NCBI GenBank assembly: GCA_037974335.1
Contig: CM075731.1
Span: 45,616,206 to 45,680,205 of the forward strand
Length of the DNA: 64,000 nucleotides
DNA from: Prionace glauca
Lineage: Eukaryota > Chordata > Chondrichthyes > Carcharhiniformes > Carcharhinidae
Direction: 5' to 3'
Part shown: one piece after another, positions 46,940 through 57,040 of the stretch
How positions within the stretch are numbered: the first letter of the stretch is position 1
Layout of the letters: every line of letters begins with the position of its first letter
The notes under the pieces: model-generated
The model's input: only the letters and a program-made list of their open reading frames with translations
The model's database searches: none
Told to the model about the DNA's origin: nothing
Position numbers and translations under genes: made by a program

Positions 46940-48198
46940 GTAATACTTTTATTATTATTCAATAAACAATTATTTAACTTTGCATTTAATGCTAGGTTTG
47001 AACAACTGCTATCAACTTTGATATTTTGCCATCATGATAAGTTGTGCTGTGTTACAAAGTATTAAAAAATTACACGTTGTCTATGCCAATCTGATTTACA
47101 AACCCAACCCAAATGTTGTCATTCTCATTTTGACCTAAACCAAAAAACCCTTTAACATCAAAAATATTTACTTTGCAGGAAATGTTATTTTTTAACCAGT
47201 ATTAGTTCCTCATATTTCTGCTGAATTTCAATTTGAAATTGCTCATTGTCATAATTGATACACTGCAAAAGGGATATATAGAGTTACATGCAGTAAGTTG
47301 TATTCTAACATGAATTATGTAATGAGAAGTGGTTAAATGAACTCTCAACTATCTGTCGTTCAATGATTGAATGCTGGAAATATATATCTTAGTGGTGATT
47401 ACTTGAATCAGTACTTTTGTTGCTCTCATTTACATCTGATTTTCCAATAAATTTTTCGATAAAGAGCTCACAGGCAATATTTCATAAAGGAACTTTGACG
47501 AGGGTCTTTTCCATTTTTAGCATTCATTTTCTTCCATTTTCATGACATCAACCTATCCTCATGTATTTACACTGCCTTGCAGATAGCAGTATGTGTTCAC
47601 GTACGCTGGCATTTTTTTGCATAATATTGTGAATCTAGCAACTATATTAGTTCGAATAAACGCCTTCTCATGCAAATTGGAAGGATTACAGTTATAGATG
47701 AATTTATTTCCATCTATTGATTCCAATTCTAAAAACAATCTCTATCAAACTGGCTGAAAAATTTACCTGTTGTTGAAAAAGGATCAGAAAGGGCGTTTAT
47801 TCTGCTGTCTGCAAGTCAGGTAAGAATTGTAATAACCTAGATATCCCCAAATCACAGGGACAGATTTTACATTCAAAAATAAGAAAATTCTTTCATGAGA
47901 TCACTTTATGCTTTTTTCAAAATATACACTCTAATTTGATTTTTGAGAAGAAATTGCAACAGTCTGAAGAAGGAACAAAGAACGAGCGATTTTCCTGCTC
48001 AGAATCTTTAAAAAGAAAATGGTCTTGTGTTTATTCGAACAAATATGGTGAGTGAATTTTTTACAATATTTGTGAAAAAGCTGATGCATTAAGTTCATCA
48101 TTTCATCATATTACAGATTTGTTCTAAATTTAATTCTTATAATGTTTTGAACTGGCTTTTAAGAAACTTCATACAAATTATTTCTTTTTTTTTTGCAG
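46940..48198 (+). other. ttn: Intron, 1.3 kb, with inverted-repeat words
   Basis: Contains three mutually related words: gttcgaataaacgcc (47650-47664), ggcgtttatt (47792-47801) and gtttattcgaac (48029-48040). The second and third can each pair perfectly with the first. Two unused-looking donors follow them (GTAAGA at 47820, GTGAGT at 48048). A long T run precedes the novex-3 acceptor. Confidence 0.7.
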
Positions 48199-51100
48199 AG
48201 TTGTTTTTTGGTGCTGGGACAGAATATTTGGAAAATCGAGAAAACCTGCGTGATGCATTTTCGGATGCCGAAGATTATTTAGATCAGGGAATGGTTTCTG
48301 CTGATCGTTGTGCAAGCAGAACATCTTCTATAAGTTCCTGGTCTGAGAATTTCAGGCCATCTTTCACTGAAAAGCTCAAATTCAAATCCGCAATGGAAGG
48401 AGAACAAGCTATTTTTAAATGCAAGTTGGTTGCCAGCCCAGCACCAAAAATTGCATGGTTTCATAACAACAGACCTATAGGTAAAGATTCAAGAAGGATT
48501 ATTAAAATAGAGAGCGTAATGCACATTCACAACTCAAGTTTGGAAATCAATAATGTAGAAGAGAAAGATTCAGGGAGTTACAAAATATTTGCAATAAACT
48601 CTGAGGGCTCAACAGAGGCAACTGCATCTTTACTCATTGCGTTTAAAGAAGAGCAAAATGCAAACTATCTGAGCTTTCTGAAAAGATCAGAGATGGTTCA
48701 CGAAAGTATAGACTCATTAGTTAAGAAGCGGGATGCAAGACTTAGAGTTGATCTCAGACATGTTGGATCACCCTTTGATAAGAAATATCAGGTTCAAGGA
48801 GCTTTGTGTAAACATTCAAATTCTAAAAGCAAACTGATGCGTACAATGTATTTTGAAAGAACACCAATAAGGCATTATCTGTATAAGGACAGATCTGCAG
48901 AAATACAGTCATCTAGATTATCAGGGAGGGTTCTCGATAAGAATAGTTTGATTGATGAAGATATTAAAATTAAACTGCAGCTTTTACGTGAAGCTAAAAG
49001 GAAAAAAAGATTTTCTCTTGCATTCTCTGAAGCTTCATTTGATCTGGGCACTGCATCGGTTGAAGACAATCTGAAGTATAATTTTGCATATTTAGACAGG
49101 GAGCGCAGCAGAAGTATGGGAGATATTGATCACATGGATTTTGAACCTAGTAAGTCTTATTTTGTGCAAGGACAGGAGCTGTCTTCGGGTGACTATTTCC
49201 AGAGAGAGTCTCCTGAATTTCAGTGTCGAATGGAGCTGGTATCAGGACTTTCTCCACAGGAAGTAGAACCACAAAGAGACCTGAAAGAAAATTTTACTGA
49301 AGAGTCTTCCAAAACAAACGTCATAAAGTCATTACCAGAGCAATTTCTGAAAGGTAGTTTAATTCAAGAAACAGAACAAGCACAGCAGAGTCAGTACTGG
49401 TTGGAAGAAGAGGAAACCGATGAATGCTATTTTCAGAAGCAATTTGATGAAAGAGAAGAACCACAGAGTGAACCTTGTGAAGAACCACAGACATTCTCTG
49501 ACCAGTGGCTTGGAGGCTTTATTAGTATGCAAAGGGACGTAATAGCAAAGGGGCCTGGAGAGTTGTTTGAGCCTCCCACACCAGCAATTAAAGAAACACC
49601 AATAATTCAAGAAGCAGCACAGCCTGAAGCCAGTGTTGAATATCCAGAGATTTTACTGAAGGAAAAAGAATTCTGTCTGTTTGACAGAACACCAATAAAG
49701 CAAACTCCAGTGGAATTAAAAGAATGTCCAAGTAAATCTGAGTTGAAGGAAGACCATGAGATATTTTCTGAACAGTGGTCTGAAAGTTTGGTAAGTGTGC
49801 AGAACTCATTAGCAAAGGGAACTGAAAAGAACCAGTCAATGTTTGACTGTTCCAAAGCAACTGAGATAAGTGGATCCAGATTTGGTGAACAAGATGACAT
49901 GGTGAAAGAATCTACACAAAAACAGATGCCTTCTCCTTTAATAGAAGAAAAAGAAGCCTCCACTCTTTTCAGAACATCATTTGATGATAACACTATGGAA
50001 ATAAGCAAAATTTCATGCAGAGTTGAAGACGAAGAAGACCCCAATGCACCTTTTGACAGATGGTCTGGGAATGTCTTAGTAAAACAGGGGTTTGGATTTG
50101 ACCACGTAATCATTGATCCAACAAAATCCACTTCCGAGGAAAGTGAGATCAGTGTCTCTAAAATCAACCAAAAAGCAGCACAATTTGAAAATGAAGATTA
50201 TACCCAGATGATAACACCCTCTACTTTGCCAGAGAAAATAGAAACCTCAGAATTTGTCAGTTCCTTGGTGAAAGAAATACCAAAAGAGGTGAAGCATATT
50301 CCATTTAAATCTGACAAGGTGAACTATGGGACATCTGTGGAACATTGGCCTGAGAGATTCATTAGTGTACCCAGTGACTTACTAACTCAAAAACCTGAAG
50401 ATGGTCATAAAATATCTGACCAATCTGCATCAGCAGTCAGGCAGGCAGAGGTAGTTAGTATGTCCAAAATCAGGCATAAAACCCCACAAGATGAAGCACA
50501 GTTTACAGATTCCAACCATGTTGTGAGACATTCTCCCCTGATAGCAAAAACAAAAAAAACATCAACTTTTACTAGAACAGTGATAAAACAAACTCCAGAG
50601 GATATAAAAGAACCTCCATATAAATCTGATGTTGAAGAAGAACATGAGTCACCTTTTGATAAAAGGCATGGAAGATTTATTTGTGTGGAGAAAGACTTTC
50701 CAGCAACAAAATATGAAGATAGCCACAAAATCCCACTGACTGATAAAGGCAGATCAGCAGTAGATCATGCAGAGGTGATTGATTTATCTAAACTCAGTGA
50801 AAAAGAGCAGCATAAAGGCAAGGTTGAAGAATTCACTACAATACTAAGACCTTGCATACCAGAAAAGAAAGAAACTTCAATATTTGTCAGTTCACCCATA
50901 AGTAAAAGAGCAACAGAAATAAGAGAACCTCCATATAAACCTGAAGTGAAGGATAGTCACCAGATACCTCCAGAACAATTTGTCGGAGGTTCTGTTGGTC
51001 TGATGAGGGATTTTGTAATTGAAAAGTGTGAAGATACCAATGGAACAACCAATAGGCCCATACCATTACTCGAACAAATAGAGACAACTAGCTTATCTAA

Positions 51101-52161
51101 AATCAGTCAAAAAGAGTCACACACTGTAGGTATGGCTACAAGCACCACCCAGATAATACACATAGAACCTGACAGCAAAATTGAAACAAGCTTTTTCATT
51201 TATTTGAAGAAAGAAACAGCAATGGATTCCCCAAAAGAACCTGCATATGAATTTGGACATATGGAAGATCATGGAACAGCAGATGACCTACAGGCTAGCT
51301 TTCTAACTGAGAAACCTGAAGAGAGTCATGAAATGTATAACCAACCTAAATTTACAGAAACACAGGCTGAGATGGTTAGTGTAGCTAAAATCAAACAAAA
51401 AGAGCCACAATACGAAGTGCATTCCACATGGATGGTGAAGCCGCCTTCTTTATCAGATGAAATGGAAACTTCAACTTATTTAAGTTCATTGAAAAAGCCA
51501 ACTCCAATAGACAAAATAGAATCTCTTGAAAAAGCAGAAATTAAGGAAGACCCTGAGACAGTTGTTGAAAGTTTTGCCATTATGCACAGAGACTTCCTGA
51601 TAGAGAACCTGGAAGGTGACCATGGAATACTTGATCAATCAGCAGATAGAGATATAGCAAAAATTAGCACATCTGAAATTAGTCAGAAAGAATCACAACA
51701 AGAATGGAAAGTTAAATGTTCTACCCAAACAGTGAGACCTTCTCCTTCAACAGAGGAAAATAAAACTTCAAATTTCTTCAGTTCATTAGTGGATGAGACA
51801 CCAATACAAATACAAGAACATCAAAATAATTTTTTAGCTACCAAAGAATCTCCAAAACAAGAGCCTCCGACAATTAAACATTGCCCACCTGAATTTCTCC
51901 ATCATGTTGCATCTACCAAAATTAAGCAAGGAGACTTGTGTGTGCTTGAGTGCCAATTTCAAGGACACCCACAACCTACTGTAACTTGGTACAAGGATGA
52001 ACGCCCAATTCAACGAAATATGGGCTACACTATTCACTCCATGGAAAACCAATCTACATTGAGTATTGGATGCACATGCAAAGAAAATGAAGGAGTATAT
52101 ACATGTGTAATATTCAACCAATATGGAACTGCAAGTACATCTGGCAGCCTTACGATACAAG
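48199..52161 (+). CDS. ttn: Novex-3 region, first exon (1321 codons)
   Basis: 3963 nt, phase 1-1, acceptor T-run-GCAG, donor AAG|GTAAGA. It starts ELFFGAGTEYLENRENLRDA. Ig 1 lies near residues 50-148 (RPSFTEKLKFKSAMEGEQAI, KIAWFHNNRP, DSGSYKIFAINSEG; its F-strand Cys is Ile). Then a basic stretch (LLREAKRKKRFSLAF). From about 49440 to 51840 there are about eight loose repeats of ~100 residues. Each has an EPPYKS-type block, an acidic EDHE, an EQW..FISV..D block, a VVSMSKI.QK block and an ETS.F.SSL block. Ig 2 closes the exon (PPEFLHHVASTKIKQGDLCV, VTWYKDERPI, NEGVYTCVIFNQYG). Novex-3 titin is the short isoform that binds obscurin at the Z-disc edge. As I recall, human novex-3 is one exon; here it is split. 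Confidence 0.93.
49440..51840 (+). repeat. ttn: Degenerate ~100-residue coding repeats in novex-3
   Basis: Recurring blocks: FSDQWLGGFISMQRD (49494), FSEQWSESLVSVQN, FDRWSGNVLV, VEHWPERFISVPSD, FDKRHGRFICVEKD, PEQFVGGSVGLMRD, a shortened copy with FLTEKPEESHEM, and VVESFAIMHRDFL (about 51560). Between them recur IKEPPYKSDVEEEHE, IREPPYKPEVKDSH, VVSMSKIRHK, MVSVAKIKQKEP, KETSIFVSSP and METSTYLSSL. Mean spacing is about 295 nt. The translation looks disordered and acidic. Confidence 0.85.
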
Positions 52162-52272
52162 GTAAGATTCTTAATGGTTTATTTATGAAATTATTTTCTT
52201 AAATATGTTTTTGCAACATATTTTATGAATGATGATGACTTTAAATTAATGAAAAATATTTTTATTTTCCAG
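52162..52272 (+). other. ttn: 111-nt intron within novex-3
   Basis: GTAAGATT at the donor, TTTATTTTCCAG at the acceptor, in-frame stop in the read-through frame (TAA near 52200). Exons on both sides are phase 1, and the flanking protein (end of an Ig, then EPELFEEPL) is what a titin linker looks like. Confidence 0.92.
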
Positions 52273-55200
52273 AACCAGAACTGTTTGAAGAACCTTTGAA
52301 AAGGTTTGACATACATGTTATTGAAGTGCCAGAGAACTATACTGAAGAAGATGATGTTGACCAGTTGCTTGAAAATGAGATGGAGTCTTATTTTCCACCG
52401 TTTACTGTAACAAAATCCACTTTGCAATTACCAAAGATTGCAGTACCGCGACCTTGTCCTGTAAATTTATCTTTGCTTTCTTCTCCTGTTGAAATTAAAA
52501 TAACGGCTCCAACTCCAACACCAGAGCAAGATGAAGAATGGAAAGAGTTACTTCAAGAAGATGAATCTGATTCCAAGCATTCATCTCCAGAACTGTCCTC
52601 TCAGACCTCAAAGCACAAATTTACATTTTCTTTTGACGTAATTTCTGAACCCCCACAAGTTTTAAAAGAATTAGATAAGATTTGTTGTGCAGAAGGAGAA
52701 TCGGTGATGTTTGAATGCCTAATTTCTGGAGAGCCAACACCTATTGTTACGTGGACCCAAAATGATAGAGTTTTAACTTATGATAATAGCAAGCACCGAT
52801 TTGAAGAGAGTGGAGGAATGTATAGGTTATACATTGATGATGCTTCAGAATCTGATGTGGGGATCTATAAGTGTGTGGCTAAAAATAAAACTGGACAAGT
52901 ACAGAGCACATCTAGTCTTACAATAGAGCCCACAATGCATAGTTTTGTTTGCCATCTGAAGGATATTGAGCCATATGGTGAGGAGGCAGAGCCATCTGTT
53001 AGCCGTTTTCTCCTCAATTTAAGTAAAATGGGACAAGAAGGTATTGAGCAGCAAGAACAATTATCAGTACAGGAAGGGCATGTGGATACTTCTCCTTTAT
53101 ATAGCAGAAAAGAACAAACATTAGGTCTAATTTCTGAATCTGGAGACTCTTTGATTTCCACTGCTGATAAATTTTCGAGTAAAGTTTCATCTTTAAAGGA
53201 AGAGGGCATTGAAGCAATAAAAGATTCAAATACTTCCTTTTCTGATGAAATTTCATCTTTGTGGGAGGAAAGCAATAAAATAGTCTCAGATTCAACAACT
53301 TCCTTTCCTGATGAATGTTTGAGTAAATGTTCATCTTTAACAGAAATTAGTAAAAATGTAGGTCAAAAAATGCCAGATATAGCAGCAGAACAAACATATT
53401 CTATAAGCGAGTATCTGCGCTCTCTTGATGAAGACCAGAAGGTGCATGAAGCTTGGAAGATGGAAGAGGAAACGGAACCAAAAGGGGACAAATGTGACTC
53501 TGTGAGCGAAATGTATGAGGATAGTATATTTCCAGAAAGTGTAATTAAGCAAGTTGCAGAAAGTCCCAGAGCAGAAACAGAAGGGAATGGATCAGAGATG
53601 AAGTCAAGTGGTAACTCCATATCCCCTGAACCCATTTGTGAAATAAATGTCAATCTAGCAGAAACAGTTTCTAGGAAAGATGAGGAAGATGAAAATGTTT
53701 CCATAGCACGATATCTCCTTACTGCAAGACAGGAAGAAGCACCAATTCATGAAGAGGCAAATAATGAGGCATTTGGGTACGATGAATCTGGGATAACTTC
53801 GATGGAGATTGAGGAAGTAACATTCGGTGCTGTTTATGACTATTATAATCAAAATGAAGAGTGGGTACGCTCTCTATCCCCTGAATCCGAAATGTCAATT
53901 GAAATTAGCAGTACAATTAGTGATGATGTAGCAGAGAATGGAAGATTTTATACACCACCCTTGGCTTCTGATAATTTCAAATCTGCTGTGTCTGCAGAGT
54001 CATTCCATACCCCACCGCAATCTCCTGGCTATGTGACTCCTCCAGAGAGATTGCCTCCACTTAATGTTGTGGGTAGGTCTCCTTCTGGTGCTTTGCTAGA
54101 GAGGTTTTATACACCACCTGAATATTTCAGATCCCCGATAGATGAGGGTATTGAAACAACACCTCTTGAATGTATAAGTCTAGCTGCTGAGGAGCAAAGA
54201 TCAGAGTTATTTTCAACGCCTGCACAGGAAGCTGAAGCAAAAGGAAATGAAACACCGCCAGCATTTATCAAACCTCTTGTCAGAAAGAAGATTTATGAAG
54301 GAGGCACACTTACATTTATCACTGAGGTAATTGGTTGCCCAGTTCCAAATGTTAAGTGGTACAGAAGGAAATCATTATTGGAACCAGACCATAGAACTAG
54401 ACTTGAAAGAGAAGGAGGTTTGTGTATATTGGTAATTCATAGCATCCAGAGAGAGGATGAGGGAGAGTACATTTGCAATGCTGTCAACATCATAGGAGAA
54501 GCCAAAACTGTTACTCAGGTGGATGTTTTACCACATAATGGAAGGTCAATTGCATTGCCACCCCCAGTGACTCATCAACATGTTATAGAATTTGATGTGC
54601 AACAAGGCCAAACATCAAGAACTCCTTCACCTCAGGAAATTCTTCTGGAAGTTGAACTTGATGAACATGAAGTGAAGGAATTTGAAAAACAGATAAAGAT
54701 TATTACAATTCCGGAATTCACCCCTGACAATAAAAACATGATTATCTCCTTGGATGTCCTTCCTATGATGATTGCTGAAGAACAAAACATTGATTTTGTA
54801 ACAAAAGAAAATGAGGATGTGAAAATTAATTTTGAAGTCACTGAAACACCCCCACGATTTATTAGCCATAATTTTGACCTTGAAATTCCAGAAAACGCTG
54901 ATGCAGTCTTTGAATGCTCAGTGACAGGTATTCCGACCCCTGAAATAATGTGGTTCAGAGATGATTCACTCATAACTTCAGATGGCAAGAAGTACATCCG
55001 AACAGATAATCCTAGTCACAGTCTCAAAATAACCAATGTTTGTCCTTCTGACAATGGCATATACAGTTGCAAGGCAGTGAATAGTGTTGGAGAAACAACA
55101 TGTAGAGGCTACCTTGCAGTGACAAATTCAAATGTGGCACTTACAAAATCTGGTGCTAGAGCAGTGGTAGTACAATTGGATAGTGCCCAAAAAGGTCCTC

Positions 55201-55754
55201 AGCAATTAGATGTTGATGTTGGTAATTCTTTACTACAAAGCAATCAGAGTTCAGAAATTGAGGTTGAGTTTGATTTTGAGCAAGGCACAGATGATTCTCA
55301 GAAATTGTTGAAACTCATAGCAGTAACCGAGACCGGAAATGAAGAAAAGGGAGAGAAATGTGTAAACATCAATTTTGATGTATTTGGTGAGCCTGCCAAG
55401 GAGGAAACTATTCAGTTTAAAGCAGAGGCTTCTGAAAACTGTTCATTTGAATTTCAAGTGACAGAAACTCCACCAAAGTTTGAAATAGCCCTCGTAGACT
55501 GTACCACAACTGTCGGGAACTCAGCATCTTTTCAATGCCTTGTGACTGGTACTCCAAAACCTAATGTAATGTGGTATATGAATGACAGAATGATTGAAGG
55601 TGCTAACTACGTCATTGAGGAAAAAGAATCTGGACACCATTATTTGAACATTGCAAATGTTGAAGAAAGTGATGCTGGAGTATATAAGTCCAAAGCTGTT
55701 AACAAAGCTGGGAGTGCAATCTCAGGAGCTATTTTAAAAGTACTTAATTTGTAA
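52273..55754 (+). CDS. ttn: Novex-3 region, terminal exon with stop codon
   Basis: About 1160 codons ending KVLNL-stop at 55752-55754. Order: acidic linker; Ig 3 (PPQVLKELDKICCAEGESVM, VTWTQNDRV, DVGIYKCVAKNKTG; about 52650-52930); Ser/Glu-rich linker with SRFLLNLSK, SEYLRSLDE and ARYLLTARQ words; a Thr-Pro-Pro cluster (FYTPP, FHTPP, YVTPP, FYTPP; 53940-54130); Ig 4 (PPAFIKPLVRKKIYEGGTL, VKWYRRKS; about 54255-54530); Ig 5 (PPRFISHNFDLEIPENADAV, IMWFRDDS, NGIYSCKAVNSVG; about 54848-55125); Ig 6 (PPKFEIALVDCTTTVGNSAS, VMWYMNDRM, AGVYKSKAVNKAG). In Ig 6 the F-strand Cys is Ser. This exon gives the short, Z-disc-anchored titin its own C-terminus. Confidence 0.93.
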
Positions 55755-56201
55755 AATAGTACTTTTCTTCTGAATATCTTTGAATAATTATGCTTTTTTT
55801 TGATTTATGGTGAATTTATGAATTTGCTAAATACAAACTTAAAAATTTCTTACTACTAAAAATAATCATATCTTATTTGTAGTTGTTGAAAAGGTGGTTC
55901 ATTTTTAGAGTTGATTTATAATAATTGTACCCTGCAATGGTTTATCAGCAGTGGAACTTTAATTTGTGATTTTTAAAATATTAGCTGAAAAGTAACTATT
56001 ACAAAAATACTCATGGTTTTAGACTAGAAGTATAAAAAAACCTAGATGAGGTCAAAGGTGTTGAAAAATATTGGTAACAAGCTATTCTAGATCAAACAAG
56101 ATGACTATTAATGGCTTGGTTGGCATCTTTAAACATGAGATTTTCCACTCCCCATGGCGCATTTTGCAGTGGCAGAGGCGGCCCAGCATTGCCAAACAGC
56201 A

Positions 56202-56293
56202 GGATCTTCCAGTCCCACTGCTGTCAACAAGGTTTCCTATTGTCTGCATGCTCTGCCGCTGGGAAACCCACAGTGGAAATCACTGGAAGATCC
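56202..56293 (+). repeat. Inverted-repeat element remnant
   Basis: ggatcttccagt (56202-56213) and actggaagatcc (56282-56293) are perfect 12-nt inverse copies, 68 nt apart. The sequence in and around them (gctgggaaacccacagtgga, ccagcaggcgggaatagc) reads like a folded, MITE-like repeat. Family not known to me. Confidence 0.65.
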
Positions 56294-56427
56294 AGCAGGC
56301 GGGAATAGCCGAGAAATGCATTGAAGGACTGTCTTGTTGAATTTAGCACTACAGCTTGAAGTAAACCCAATCAATATCCATATGTACATGTACTTATTTG
56401 TTTTGCAATTCCTTTGTAGTATGTTAT

Positions 56428-57040
56428 CACACTGGTTAGCATTGTTGCCTCACAGTGCCAGATACCTGGGTTCAATTCCTGGGTTAGGCGACTATATGGC
56501 GGCACGGTAGCACAGTGGTTAGCACTGCTGCTTCACAGCTCCAGGGTCCTGGGTTCGATTCCCGGCTCGGGTCATTGCCTGTGTGGAGTTTGCACATTCT
56601 CCTCGTGTCTGCGTGGGTTTTCTCCGGGTGCTCCGGTTTCCTCCCACAGTCCAAAGATGTGCGGGTTAGGTTCATTGGCTATGCTAAAATTGCCCCTTAG
56701 TGTCCTGGGATGTGTAGGTTAGAGGGATTAGCAGGTAAATGTGTAGGGATATGGGGATAGGGTCTGGGTGGGATTGTGTTCGGTGCAGACTCGATGGGCC
56801 AAAGGGCCTGTTTCTGCACTGTAGGGTTCTGTGTATATATGCAGAATCTGTACATTCTCCCCATGTCTACATGGGTTTCCTCTAGGTGTTCTGGTTTCCT
56901 CTCACAGTCTGAAAAGACACGCTTGTTAGGTAGCCAAGCTAAATCCTCCCTTAGCGTACCCAAACAGACGCCAGAGTGTGGCAACTAGGGGATTTTCACA
57001 ATAACACGTAAGCCCACTTGTGACACTAATAAGTAAACTT
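56428..57040 (+). mobile_element. SINE interrupted by a younger SINE
   Basis: Outer copy: head cactggttagcattgttgcc and gggttcaattcctgggttag up to about 56490. It resumes at 56841 with gcagaatctgtacattctcc, core tctggtttcctctcacagtc and a tail agcccacttgtgacactaat with aagtaaactt. The tail matches the SINE end at 60312-60462. Confidence 0.82.
56498..56832 (+). mobile_element. Near-intact V-core SINE (inner, younger)
   Basis: About 335 bp: ggcggcacggtagcacagtg, gcactgctgcttcacagctc, B box gggttcgattcccgg, core gtgtctgcgtgggttttctc and cctcccacagtccaaagatg, then gtgtaggttagagggattag, gatatggggatagggtctgg and tail gactcgatgggccaaagggc ending ctgcactgtagggttctgtg. Its tail resembles the 3' end of the LINE at 38758, the likely source of its reverse transcriptase. 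Confidence 0.9.

Noticed and set aside
49607-50167. 186-codon antisense ORF inside the novex-3 exon
   Set aside because: Shadow of a long, stop-poor coding exon; no recognisable protein.
53014-53334. Antisense ORFs in the terminal novex-3 exon
   Set aside because: Shadows of the coding strand without independent signals.
48199-55754. Novex-3 exons as a separate downstream gene
   Set aside because: Phase, Ig content, position after the IEQQIEMEV linker exon and acceptor quality all place them in titin; no promoter or start codon context of their own.
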